The notes below the pieces were generated by a model. That model had not been told where the DNA came from. It saw only the letters and a program-made list of their open reading frames with translations, and ran no database searches. From Streptomyces sp. NBC_01016 (GTDB lineage: Bacteria > Actinomycetota > Actinomycetes > Streptomycetales > Streptomycetaceae): a stretch of 64,000 nucleotides of DNA. A program made the position numbers and the translations under genes. The stretch is taken from positions 3,100,001 through 3,164,000 of the forward strand of contig NZ_JAPEOQ010000002.1 in assembly GCF_026341035.1 (NCBI RefSeq), given 5' to 3'. Positions 8,561 through 16,751 of the stretch are shown one piece after another (position 1 is the stretch's first letter; each line of letters begins with the position of its first letter).

Positions 8561-9981
8561 GCCGCACGGCCCCCGCGGCGACCGCCGAGGTCGCGGAGGG
8601 CACGGGCCGCCGCGGGAGGTCGCACGCCCTGCTGCTCACCGCGCTCATCGTCGCGGTGATCGCGTTCCAGCTCGGTGCCTCCATGGTCACCCCCGCGCTC
8701 CCCGAGATCGCCAGGGAATTCGATGTCTCGGCCTCCCAAGTGGCGGGCGCCCAGGACCTGTTCTTCCTCGTCGGCGGTGTCGCGGGCGTCGTCCTCGGCC
8801 GACTCAGCGACCGCGTGGGCCGCCGCCGCATCCTGCTGGCCGCGATGGTCACGATGTGCCTCGGCGCGCTGATCGCCGCCCTGGCACCCAGCGTCCCCGT
8901 GCTCATCGCCGGACGCATCCTCCAGGGCGCCTCCGGTGCCACCTTCCCGGTCACGTACATGCTGCTGCGCGACACCATGAGCCCCGCCAGGTTCGGCCCG
9001 GCCCTCGGGCTCGTCACCGCCATCAACGGGGGCGTCGGCGGTCTCGACGGCCTGGTGGGCGGCATCGTCGCGGACACCGTCGGCTTCCGCTGGATCTTCG
9101 GTGCCATCCTCGTCGTCGGCCTGACCGCGATCGTGCTGGTGCTGCGCTTCCTGCCCGAGACCGCGCCCAAGGACGGGCGGCGGATGGACTGGTGGGGCGC
9201 CGCCGCGCTGTCCGCCGCGCTCGTCTGCGTCAACCTCGCGCTCAGCAAGGGCTCCGCACACGGCTGGTCGGCTCCGCTGCCACTCGCCCTGATGCTCGCC
9301 GCACTCACCCTGCTCGTCGTCTTCTGGCAGTTGGAGAAGCGCCGCACCGCCCCGCTCATCGCCGTCGAGCACCTGCGCTCGCGCCAGGTGTGGCCGCTGC
9401 TCGCGACGACCCTGCTGACCCTGATGGGCGTCTTCTCCGCGATCAACTTCACGTTCGTCCTGCTCAGCCAGGACGGGGAGTTCGGCTACGGGATGAGCGC
9501 GACGCTCTCCTCCCTGCTCTACCTCACCCCGCCCGCCGCCATCGGCCTGCTCTCCGCGCCGCTGACCGGGTGGCTGGCGCCGCGCAAGGGCTGGCTGGTG
9601 CTCCTGCGCACGGGCCTCGGGCTCAGCCTCCTCATCCTGCTCGGCACGGCCCTGCTGCCGGACAACCGGTGGCTGCTCTTCGCCGCGGCCTGCGCCCTCG
9701 GCATCGCGTACAACGGCCTGGCGATGACGCCGCTCAACGCGCTCGGCGTCGTCGTCTCCCCGAAGGACGCGCCCGGCGCGGTCCCCGGCATCAACGCGGC
9801 CTGCTTCGGCATCGGCTCCTCGGTGGGCATCGCACTCGTCGCCCCGGCGGCCGGCTCCGGCACGCTCGGCGGCATCGAGCAGGCGCTGTGGATCTCGGCC
9901 GGCTTCACCTTCCTCGCCCTGCTCGCGGCGTGTGTCCTGCGCCTTCCGGCGAGCGAGGGCGGCGACGAGGCCCGGGCGTGA
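8557..9981 (+). CDS. MFS transporter, drug:H+ antiporter-like (DHA2) type
   Basis: A 474-residue membrane protein with about 14 hydrophobic segments. It has the MFS loop GRLSDRVGRRRILL after helix 2 and the antiporter-like motif near GLVTAINGGVGGLDGLVGG after helix 5. Homologues export drugs or small metabolites. It starts at GTG 8557 inside the end of the nucleoside hydrolase gene, so the two must be co-expressed. Either it imports the nucleoside for the hydrolase or exports a toxic analogue or base; the sequence does not decide. It is likely under the divergent GntR regulator. Confidence 0.88.
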   Translation: MSRTAPAATAEVAEGTGRRGRSHALLLTALIVAVIAFQLGASMVTPALPEIAREFDVSASQVAGAQDLFFLVGGVAGVVLGRLSDRVGRRRILLAAMVTMCLGALIAALAPSVPVLIAGRILQGASGATFPVTYMLLRDTMSPARFGPALGLVTAINGGVGGLDGLVGGIVADTVGFRWIFGAILVVGLTAIVLVLRFLPETAPKDGRRMDWWGAAALSAALVCVNLALSKGSAHGWSAPLPLALMLAALTLLVVFWQLEKRRTAPLIAVEHLRSRQVWPLLATTLLTLMGVFSAINFTFVLLSQDGEFGYGMSATLSSLLYLTPPAAIGLLSAPLTGWLAPRKGWLVLLRTGLGLSLLILLGTALLPDNRWLLFAAACALGIAYNGLAMTPLNALGVVVSPKDAPGAVPGINAACFGIGSSVGIALVAPAAGSGTLGGIEQALWISAGFTFLALLAACVLRLPASEGGDEARA

Positions 9982-10005
9982 CCGGGCGCCGCGTCGACCT
10001 ATAGT
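9978..10005 (+). promoter_or_regulatory. Promoter for a leaderless methyltransferase transcript
   Basis: GTGACC (9978-9983), 16 bases, TATAGT (10000-10005), then 7 bases to ATG 10013. With this spacing transcription would start at or next to the start codon, and no ribosome-binding site is present. Confidence 0.55.
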
Positions 10006-10012
10006 CGATCTC

Positions 10013-10624
10013 ATGAGTCGTTGGCAGGAACTGACCGGTGGAAAGTCCGGGGGCGAGTACGCCGCCCGCTTCGAGGCGCTCGCGCGCAGCGGAAAGGACA
10101 TGCACGGAGAGGCGTCGTTCTGCTCGGCCCTCGTGCCCGCCGGGGCCCGGGTGCTCGACGCCGGGTGCGGCACCGGACGGGTCATGATCCGGCTCGCGGA
10201 GCTCGGGCACGACTGCGTGGGCATCGACCTGGACGTCTCCATGCTCGACGTGGCGCGGGAGCGGGCGCCTCAACTGCCCTGGTTCCAAACGGATCTGGCC
10301 GAGTTCGACCCGGCCGCGCTCGGCATCACCGCGGACTTCGACCTCGTGGTCGCCGCCGGCAACGTCCTGCCGCTGCTCACCCCCGGTACCGAGGCCACGG
10401 TGGTCAAGCGCCTGGCCGGGGCCCTGCGCCCGGGCGGCCTGCTGGTCGCGGGCTTCGGCCTGGACGCGGCCCACCTGCCGGTGCCGCCCACGATCACACT
10501 GCCGGAGTACGACGCCTGCTGCGAGGCAGCCGGACTGACCCTTGTGGACCGGTTCGCCACCTGGGACGCCGCGCCGTACGACGACGGCGGCTACGCGGTC
10601 AGCGTCCACCGCCTCGGTTCCTGA
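10013..10624 (+). CDS. Class I SAM-dependent methyltransferase
   Basis: A 203-residue cytoplasmic protein with the SAM-binding motif I VLDAGCGTGR near 46-55, an acidic residue closing beta-2 (GIDLD), and the LRPGGLLVAGFG segment near 140-152. This is a Rossmann-like small-molecule methyltransferase of the class I (methyltransf_25/11) type; the acceptor is unknown. ATG 10013 is chosen because a TATAGT -10 box lies 7 bases upstream and the fold begins here. It seems to be a single-gene leaderless unit, ending in a strong hairpin shared with the convergent GxGYxYP gene. Confidence 0.88.
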   Translation: MSRWQELTGGKSGGEYAARFEALARSGKDMHGEASFCSALVPAGARVLDAGCGTGRVMIRLAELGHDCVGIDLDVSMLDVARERAPQLPWFQTDLAEFDPAALGITADFDLVVAAGNVLPLLTPGTEATVVKRLAGALRPGGLLVAGFGLDAAHLPVPPTITLPEYDACCEAAGLTLVDRFATWDAAPYDDGGYAVSVHRLGS

Positions 10625-10742
10625 CGGGGCCCGCGTGGACGTGCCGTCCGTCCCCGGACGCCCTGCGCTCCATGGGCATGCTGATCGAGCAGGCCGCTGT
10701 CCGACTGGCTCACTGACTGACCGGCCGTGTGGGTGCACACGC

Positions 10743-10767
10743 GCCGGGCGGGGAGCACCCGCCCGGC
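10743..10767. terminator. Bidirectional hairpin terminator
   Basis: Perfect 10-base stem GCCGGGCGGG / CCCGCCCGGC with a 5-base loop, between the convergent methyltransferase and GxGYxYP genes. There is no U-tract, as is usual in high-GC actinomycetes. Confidence 0.75.
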
Positions 10768-10788
10768 CGCGTCGCCGTCGAGGTACTC

Positions 10789-12807
10789 CTACTCGTAGCT
10801 GCGGTCGAGGAGTTCGAAGAAGGCGTCGCCGCGCACGATCTCGAACGGGTCGTCCAGCAGCTTCGCCAGTTCCGCGATGTCGCTCGGCGTCCAGCTCCAC
10901 GCGTTGATGGCCGCGGCGATGAACATCGGCTTGTCCGGATCGCGGCCCTCGATGTGGTGCAGCAGCGCGTCCCGGAAGTCGGCGCCCTTGCCCTGCGGGT
11001 AGAAGTTGCCGATCACCGGGATTCCAGCCGGGCGGGCCTGTAGATCGCCGGTCTCCCAGGACTGGATGACACCCCGCAGCGGCGTGTTCTTCCGGAAAGA
11101 CGCCATGACGCTCTCGTCGAACGGCACCCAGCCGTCGTTGTCCGCGTTGCGCGGGTTGTACGCGTAGACGAGATCCATGCCGGTGCGCCGCAGATAGCGC
11201 CCCGTGAGTTCGGTGTACGAGTCCAGCGCCGCCTTCGGCCACGAGCCCGGATAGGTGTAACCGGCGCCGGACGGGCCGCAGATGAGCAGGTCGTTGTCGG
11301 TGGCGGTCTTCTGGTAGTACGCGAGTTGGGCGGGGCCGATGTCGGCGAGCAGCGGGGTGACGGTCCAGTTCACCGGTACGTCGCCGCGCTTGGGGTCGTC
11401 CCAGATGTCGCGCATGCGGCGCTGGCAGTACTGGATGTTGTCGCCCTCGCCGACGGTGAACGTGACGTACACGCGGTTGCGCAGCTCGGCCTTGGGGCGC
11501 TTCGGTACGCGGCCGGAGACCTTCGCGGGGACACCGGCGTGCACGGTGCCGTTCATGTAGAAGTCGGCGGCGACGACCGGCACTCCGTGCTGCGAGGCGC
11601 GGTCCACGCCGCCCCACTCGCCGGCCACGTCGTTGGGGAACCATCCGGCGTACGGGGTGGTGGGCGCCAGCTTGGTCAGCACCTCGTCGAGCAGCTTGCC
11701 GGTGTCGCCGGACGGCGGCAGCCACAGCACCATGGCCCGGCTCGCCACCACGTAGTCCCGGAAGTACGGGAAGGGCTCGACACGGGTGGGCGCGGTGGCG
11801 GTCGCGGTCACCAGGTACTGGTTCCAGAGGTCGACGTCGACGGTCAACTTCCCTGTCCCCGCAGGCGCCTTGAAGTGGTAGACGAAGTAGCCTCCGCCGT
11901 CGGCGAAGCGGTTCGCCTTGTCGCCGAGCGAGGAGTTCAGGCCGTCGAACAGATAGGGCTTCTCGCCGTCCGTGCCCGGCGTGAAGGACGCGAGCTCCTT
12001 GCCGTCCGCCGTGACCTTGACGGAGCCGACCGAGGCGCCCCAGCCGTCGTCGCCGAAGGAGTCCTGGAAACGGAGGTAGACATCGTTGTCGCCGCCCAGT
12101 TCGGGGCTGAGGTCGAGCGTGCGGGACTTCCGGTTGGAGGTGTCCCGGATCCGCTCGCTCTCCCGTGCCACCTCCCGCCACTTGACGCCGCTCACACTCA
12201 CGGTCCGGGTCGGCGGCAGACCGGACAGCAGCGCGTGGTCGCAGTGCGGGAAGAGCTTGTCGAGCTGCCAGCGGTAGGTGCCCAGGACGTCGTCCGGGTC
12301 GAAGCGGCCGCGCAGGTCCACCAGGGTCTTCAGGCCGTGGTCGCGCGCCTGCTCCGCGGTCGCGGCCACCCCGTTCTTGAGGCCCGCGAGCGTGGTGGCG
12401 ACGTTCACGGAGTCCGGCACGTCGGGGTCGACGAGGACGGCGCCGCGCACCCGATCACGGTAACGGCCCACCAGATCAAGGGCGTTGTCGTGCTGGGCGA
12501 CGGACGCCCCGGTGCTCGACAGCCACCGCCGGTCGGCCGCGCCGTCGTCGAAGGTGAAGTAGAGGCGGGGGCCGCTGCGGTTCACGGTTCCCTGAAGGGT
12601 CGTCAATAGCAGCTGGTCGTAGCCATTCAGGGCGCCGACGTGCGCGACGTCGAGCCGCGTCGGGCGGCCGAAGGACGGCAACAGGCGGGCGGGTGCGGCG
12701 CGTTCGGCTGCGGCCGCTGCCGCCGCCGGGTTCGGCAGGGAGATCCCGAAGGCCCCGGCGGCCAGGGCCGCTCCGCCGGTCCGCAGGACGGTTCTTCGTG
12801 TCACCAT
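10789..12807 (-). CDS. Secreted GxGYxYP-domain protein (putative glycoside hydrolase)
   Basis: A 672-residue protein with a twin-arginine-like export signal (TRRTVLRTGGAALAAGAFG, then AAAAAAA) of about 32 residues. A mid-region beta-rich insert (about 205-340) is followed by the namesake motif GPSGAGYTYPGSWP near 540. The family is a TIM-barrel-like putative glycoside hydrolase known mainly from Bacteroides and actinomycetes, with no firmly assigned substrate. It is a single gene; the convergent methyltransferase is separated by a hairpin, and the ridA remnant lies upstream in the same orientation. The extracellular carbohydrate-related role is inferred from the family and the signal peptide. 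Confidence 0.85.
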   Translation of the reverse strand: MVTRRTVLRTGGAALAAGAFGISLPNPAAAAAAAERAAPARLLPSFGRPTRLDVAHVGALNGYDQLLLTTLQGTVNRSGPRLYFTFDDGAADRRWLSSTGASVAQHDNALDLVGRYRDRVRGAVLVDPDVPDSVNVATTLAGLKNGVAATAEQARDHGLKTLVDLRGRFDPDDVLGTYRWQLDKLFPHCDHALLSGLPPTRTVSVSGVKWREVARESERIRDTSNRKSRTLDLSPELGGDNDVYLRFQDSFGDDGWGASVGSVKVTADGKELASFTPGTDGEKPYLFDGLNSSLGDKANRFADGGGYFVYHFKAPAGTGKLTVDVDLWNQYLVTATATAPTRVEPFPYFRDYVVASRAMVLWLPPSGDTGKLLDEVLTKLAPTTPYAGWFPNDVAGEWGGVDRASQHGVPVVAADFYMNGTVHAGVPAKVSGRVPKRPKAELRNRVYVTFTVGEGDNIQYCQRRMRDIWDDPKRGDVPVNWTVTPLLADIGPAQLAYYQKTATDNDLLICGPSGAGYTYPGSWPKAALDSYTELTGRYLRRTGMDLVYAYNPRNADNDGWVPFDESVMASFRKNTPLRGVIQSWETGDLQARPAGIPVIGNFYPQGKGADFRDALLHHIEGRDPDKPMFIAAAINAWSWTPSDIAELAKLLDDPFEIVRGDAFFELLDRSYE

Positions 12808-12928
12808 CGACGTTCACTGCTCCTCGATCGGGCCACTCTGACATCGTTGTCGACCGTCGGTGAACGTAACCAGTGGGTGGGGCGTTGTCTATGGGATACG
12901 CACATACTTTTGCGGGAGGGTGCGGCTC

Positions 12929-13340
12929 TCAGTCGAGAACCGCCGTCGCCTCGACCTCGACGAGTACGTCGGGCTCGAAGAGGTGGTCGACCCCGATCAG
13001 CGAGGCCGGGGGGGAGTCGGTCGCCCAGGCCCAACTCCCCGGCCACCTGGCCGATTCCGGCCATGAACGCGTCGATCTTCTCCGGCGCCCACCGCACGAC
13101 GTAGAACGTCAGCCGCACCACGTCGTCGAACGTCGCGCCCGCCCCGGCGAGCCCGGTCGCGGTGTTGCGCAGCGCGTGGGCGACCTGGCCGGCCAGGTCA
13201 CCCGGTGCGACCTGGGTCCCGTCCGGGGTGCGGGCAATCTGACCGCTCACGTACACATGGCGCGTGCCGGTCGCGACGGCGACGTGGTGGTAGGGGGTGG
13301 GCTGCAACATGCCGGCGGGGGTGAAACGGTGAACGGACAT
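12929..13340 (-). pseudogene. RidA/YjgF/YER057c family protein, frameshifted
   Basis: The frame from ATG 13340 (AGGAG upstream) encodes a normal RidA N-terminus (MSVHRFTPAGM, YVSGQIA) up to GDRLPP. It is then thrown out of frame by a run of seven C (forward G at 13008-13014). Removing one base restores the family C-terminus, ASLIGVDHLFEPDVLVEVEATAVLD, with stop at 12929. The corrected product is 136 residues, the usual family length. RidA proteins hydrolyse reactive enamine/imine intermediates. The divergent HxlR gene suggests a local regulator-target pair. The shift may be a sequencing or assembly error in a homopolymer, or a real loss. Confidence 0.8.
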
Positions 13341-13433
13341 CAAGGGCTCCTCATGCCTCATTGCTCATGTCTCATGTCTCGAGTTGCTCAGGTCTCATGG
13401 CTCGCGCCCGGAGTCGAACGACTTGCATGTATA

Positions 13434-13457
13434 CCTTTGATACCTGGTACACAAAGG
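13434..13457. promoter_or_regulatory. Candidate HxlR operator
   Basis: CCTTTG-N12-CAAAGG with a nested TACC-T-GGTA dyad, in an AT-richer patch between the ridA remnant and the HxlR gene. It ends 26 bases before the HxlR start. HxlR dimers bind such dyads and commonly control the divergent gene. Confidence 0.55.
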
Positions 13458-13483
13458 ACACTTCAACGAGACCAGGTTTCGGC

Positions 13484-13852
13484 ATGGATACCGCCCCCAC
13501 CCCGGACAGTGAACTCCGCGTCACCGCCCCGCACCGGGAACTCCTCGACCAAGTCCTGGACAAGTGGTCGCTGAGCGTCCTCAACGAACTCTGCGAACGG
13601 CCCAGCCGGTTCAACGAACTGCGCCGCGCCATCCCCGCGGTGACACAGAAATCGCTCACCGCGACCCTTCGTCGACTCGAGCGCAACGGCATCATCGAGC
13701 GCGAGCTGCTCAGCTCCCGCCCGGTCGCCGTCGAGTACCGGATCACACCCCTCGGCAAGACACTCCGTCGCCCGGTCGACGTACTGCTGGACTGGGCCAC
13801 GACCCATATGCCCGAGATCGAACGCGCACGCCGGAGCTTCGACACCGAGTGA
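13484..13852 (+). CDS. HxlR-type winged-helix regulator
   Basis: A 122-residue HTH protein with the HxlR core from about 20: LDKWSLSVLNEL, FNELRRAIPAVTQKSLTATLRRLERNGIIER, and the wing EYRITPLGKTL. ATG 13484 is chosen because the family begins about 15 residues before the first helix; the frame is open further upstream without homology. The regulator is divergent from the RidA pseudogene, and a CCTTTG/CAAAGG dyad lies between them. HxlR proteins often sense electrophiles or aldehydes, which would suit a RidA partner, but that is inference. Confidence 0.88.
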   Translation: MDTAPTPDSELRVTAPHRELLDQVLDKWSLSVLNELCERPSRFNELRRAIPAVTQKSLTATLRRLERNGIIERELLSSRPVAVEYRITPLGKTLRRPVDVLLDWATTHMPEIERARRSFDTE

Positions 13853-13995
13853 GTCGGCGGTCGGCGGGCCCAAGTCCTTTGCTCGATTCGCTCGTTGATC
13901 GTGCGTACACATCAAGGGAGTCACGGGATCAACCGGTTGTCTGCACACCGTCTTCACGCAGGTCAGGCCTGTTACCCGGTTATGACATGGCGATC

Positions 13996-14026
13996 TTGAC
14001 GTAAAGGGCCTGTGGGCAAGTAGGTT
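13996..14026 (+). promoter_or_regulatory. Promoter of the DD-peptidase gene
   Basis: TTGACG (13996-14001), 19 bases, TAGGTT (14021-14026). Transcription from here would begin near 14033, which rules out the earliest in-frame GTG at 14028 and supports the start at 14088. Confidence 0.55.
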
Positions 14027-14053
14027 CGTGATGCAACGATTTACCATGACGAA

Positions 14054-14071
14054 CCGGCGGTCACCCGCCGG
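14054..14071 (+). other. Small hairpin in the DD-peptidase 5' UTR
   Basis: CCGGCGG-TCAC-CCGCCGG forms a 7-base stem with a 4-base loop directly before the GAAGGAGGGG ribosome-binding site. It could influence translation or message stability; nothing more can be said from one copy. Confidence 0.4.
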
Positions 14072-14087
14072 AAGGAGGGGGCGTTCC

Positions 14088-15047
14088 ATGGGTTCCCATG
14101 CCCGACCCAATCGGCTGCACAAGACCGGCGCGAGATTCGCGACGGTCGCGCTCTTCGGAGCCGTCCTGCCGATCACCGCCGGCGGCATCGCCCAGGCGGC
14201 CACACCGGCCGCCACGCACTCCGCCGAGCAGAACGACGGCGCGCCGGCCGCGGACACCCAGGACGTCCCTGACATCGCGGCCGACCACGCCTACCTCCTG
14301 GACGCCCGTGACGGCAGCCAGGAGCGTGAGATGTGGGCCGGGGCCAAGGCCGACGAGAGTGTGTCGATGGCCAGCACGACGAAGATCATGACGGCCGTGG
14401 TCGTGCTCAAGCACCCGGAGTGGCTCGACCGGCAGGTCACGGTCAAGCAGGAGTACCGGGACTACGTCCAGGCGAATGGCGCGAGCACCGCAGACCTCCA
14501 GACCGGCGACAAGCTGACCGTCCGCCAGCTGCTGCACGCCATGCTGATCCCCTCCGGCGGAGACGCCGCCATGGCCCTCGCCGACAACTACGGCGTCGGG
14601 TCCACCACGGAGGCGCGCATCGCCGACTTCGAGCGCCAAATGAACGCCGAGGCCGCGCAGCTGGGCATGACCGGCACCCACTTCGACTCGTTCGACGGCA
14701 TCTCGCACGGCGACAACCGCAGCACCGCCCGCGATCTCGCCAAGCTCGGCCAGCGCGCCATGCTCCAACCGGTCTTCGCCGACGTGGTGAAGCAGAAGAA
14801 GTACGAGGCCGAGGCCCCGGCGGCCAACGGCCACACCCGGTACTACACCTGGGAAAACACCAACGACCTGCTCGGCACCTACGACGGCGCCCTGGGCATC
14901 AAGACCGGCAGCGGCGAAGAGGCCGGCTACTCCCTCGTCTTCGCCGCGAAGCGCGACAACCGCACCCTGGTCGGCGCGATCATCGGCGCCGACAAGGAGG
15001 TCTTCGGCGACGCCACGAAGGTGCTCGACTGGGGCTTCGCGCACTGA
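14088..15047 (+). CDS. Secreted D-alanyl-D-alanine carboxypeptidase (S11 family)
   Basis: A 319-residue serine DD-peptidase that trims peptidoglycan stem peptides outside the membrane. A signal peptide (to about AQA at 37) precedes the penicillin-binding fold with STTK (Ser96 nucleophile, Lys99) and KTGSGEEAG (272-280). The second motif, normally S-x-N, reads S-G-G at 156-158. ATG 14088 is chosen for the strong GAAGGAGGGG 8 bases upstream and for the promoter position. It is a single-gene unit ending in a long hairpin. It lacks a C-terminal membrane anchor, so it is probably secreted or loosely wall-associated. Confidence 0.88.
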   Translation: MGSHARPNRLHKTGARFATVALFGAVLPITAGGIAQAATPAATHSAEQNDGAPAADTQDVPDIAADHAYLLDARDGSQEREMWAGAKADESVSMASTTKIMTAVVVLKHPEWLDRQVTVKQEYRDYVQANGASTADLQTGDKLTVRQLLHAMLIPSGGDAAMALADNYGVGSTTEARIADFERQMNAEAAQLGMTGTHFDSFDGISHGDNRSTARDLAKLGQRAMLQPVFADVVKQKKYEAEAPAANGHTRYYTWENTNDLLGTYDGALGIKTGSGEEAGYSLVFAAKRDNRTLVGAIIGADKEVFGDATKVLDWGFAH

Positions 15048-15075
15048 CGGGACCGTCCGTCACGCCGTGCGAAGG

Positions 15076-15121
15076 CGTCGAAGGCCCGCTGAAACCCCGA
15101 GGGTTCAGCGGGCCTTCGACG
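15076..15121. terminator. Strong bidirectional terminator
   Basis: Inverted repeat with arms CGTCGAAGGCCCGCTGAA... and ...TTCAGCGGGCCTTCGACG (about 20 base pairs, small loop). It lies between the convergent DD-peptidase gene and the PTS operon. Confidence 0.85.
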
Positions 15122-15138
15122 ATTCCGGAGAGTGTCGG

Positions 15139-16713
15139 TCAGTCCTCAGGCGGAGGCGGCGGCACCGGGGCACCCGCCGGAGGTGCGATCTTCGAGTACG
15201 TGCGGGAGACCGAGGTCCCGCCGCCCGCGGAGTCGTCGTGCTGCTCCGGGCGGTCCTCCGGCGGCAACAGCGCGGCGCGCTTGGCGCCCGGGTCCCAGCC
15301 GGTGTCCACGACCCGCTTCTGCCATGTGATGGCCCCGGCCAGGATCACCAGGCCGACGACGAGCATGAGGATCACGCCCGCGACGTCACCCGCCTTGGCG
15401 ACGTTGCCGAGGATCAGGCCGAGCCACCCGAAGTCGGCGTCACCGAACGTGGTGTTGGCCGAGCCGAACGAGCCGAGGACGCCCAGCAGGAACGCGGGCA
15501 GGAACGTGATCAGCACACCGTTGAGGAACGAGCCGAGGGCCGCCCCGCGACGACCGCCCGTCGCGTTGCCGAAGACACCCGCCGCGCCACCGGTGAAGAA
15601 GTGCGGGACGAGCCCCGGCAGCACGAGGGCCGTGCCGAACGCGGGCTTGAACACACCGACGAGCAGCCCGAGGCTGACGAGGCCGCCGACGAACGAGCAG
15701 ATGAAGCCGACGAGCACGGCGTTCTGGGCGTAGGGGAAGACGATCGGGGCGTCCAGGGCGGGGATGGCGCCGGGCACGACCTTCTGCGCGATGCCCTGGA
15801 AGGCGGGGACCAGCTCGCCGAGGATCGTGCGGACACCGAACAGGATGACGGCGACGGCGATGCCGAACTGGAGGCCCTGGTTGACCGATGACATCAGGTA
15901 GTTGCCGACACCGGTGGAGGCCGTGCCGCCGTCCGTCGCGAACGCCTTGAACGCCTCCGTCTTCCCGACCTTCGCGAGGAAGACGATGGCCATGATCATG
16001 TAGATGAGCAGCATCGACAGGGCGGTGGCCACCATCGAGTCACGCAGGAAGCGCAGGCCCTCGGGCAGGTTCATCTCCTCCGTCGAGCGGCTCTTCTTGC
16101 CGACGGCCTGCCCGGTGGCACCGGAGAGGATGTACCCGGCGGTCCCGAAGTGCCCCACGGCGACGGTGTTGTTGCCGGTGACGCGCTTGGTCCAGGGATG
16201 CGCGAAGGCGGGCATCGCGACGAGCATGATGCCGAGAAGGACCGCGCCGGCGACGACCACGATCCATGACGTGACGCCCGCGGTGGCCATCACCATCGTC
16301 AACAGCGTTGCCATGAACAGCATGTGATGGCCGGTCAGGAAGACGTACGAGAGCGGGGTGAAGCGGGCGAGCAGAAGGCTGACGAGGAAGCCGAGGATCA
16401 TGAGCCACGCCACGCGCGAGCCGTACTCGGCCTGCGCGATGCCGACGATCGCCTCGTTGGTGGGGATCACACCGTGCGAACCGGTGGCGCCGGTGATCAT
16501 CGTGCCGAGCGGGGCGAGCGAGTTGGTGACCAGGGTCGCGCCCGCGCCGATCAGCAGAAAGCCGAGGGTCGCCTTGATGGCTCCGCCGATGACCTGGCCC
16601 GCGGTCTTCTTCAGGGCGATGAGGCCGACGGCCGTGATGATGCCGATGAGATAGGCGGGGACGCTGAGGATCTCGTTGACGATGAATTTCGCGATGTCCA
16701 CAAGGGAGTGCAT
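15139..16713 (-). CDS. PTS ascorbate-type transporter, membrane subunit IIC
   Basis: A 524-residue membrane protein of the UlaA/SgaT IIC family with about 10-11 hydrophobic segments (VPAYLIGIITAVGLIALKK, GHHMLFMATLLTMVM, PIVFPYAQNAVLVG). These proteins move L-ascorbate or a related sugar acid across the membrane while the IIB subunit phosphorylates it. The last 45 residues are a polar, Pro-rich tail not typical of the family. It follows the fused IIA-IIB gene by 38 bases and shares its transcript. There are no ascorbate catabolic genes (UlaG, UlaD, UlaE, UlaF types) nearby, so the substrate is uncertain. Confidence 0.88.
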   Translation of the reverse strand: MHSLVDIAKFIVNEILSVPAYLIGIITAVGLIALKKTAGQVIGGAIKATLGFLLIGAGATLVTNSLAPLGTMITGATGSHGVIPTNEAIVGIAQAEYGSRVAWLMILGFLVSLLLARFTPLSYVFLTGHHMLFMATLLTMVMATAGVTSWIVVVAGAVLLGIMLVAMPAFAHPWTKRVTGNNTVAVGHFGTAGYILSGATGQAVGKKSRSTEEMNLPEGLRFLRDSMVATALSMLLIYMIMAIVFLAKVGKTEAFKAFATDGGTASTGVGNYLMSSVNQGLQFGIAVAVILFGVRTILGELVPAFQGIAQKVVPGAIPALDAPIVFPYAQNAVLVGFICSFVGGLVSLGLLVGVFKPAFGTALVLPGLVPHFFTGGAAGVFGNATGGRRGAALGSFLNGVLITFLPAFLLGVLGSFGSANTTFGDADFGWLGLILGNVAKAGDVAGVILMLVVGLVILAGAITWQKRVVDTGWDPGAKRAALLPPEDRPEQHDDSAGGGTSVSRTYSKIAPPAGAPVPPPPPED

Positions 16714-16751
16714 GCGGGACTCCTGGGGAGGGGAGCGGTGGGAGCGGGGGA

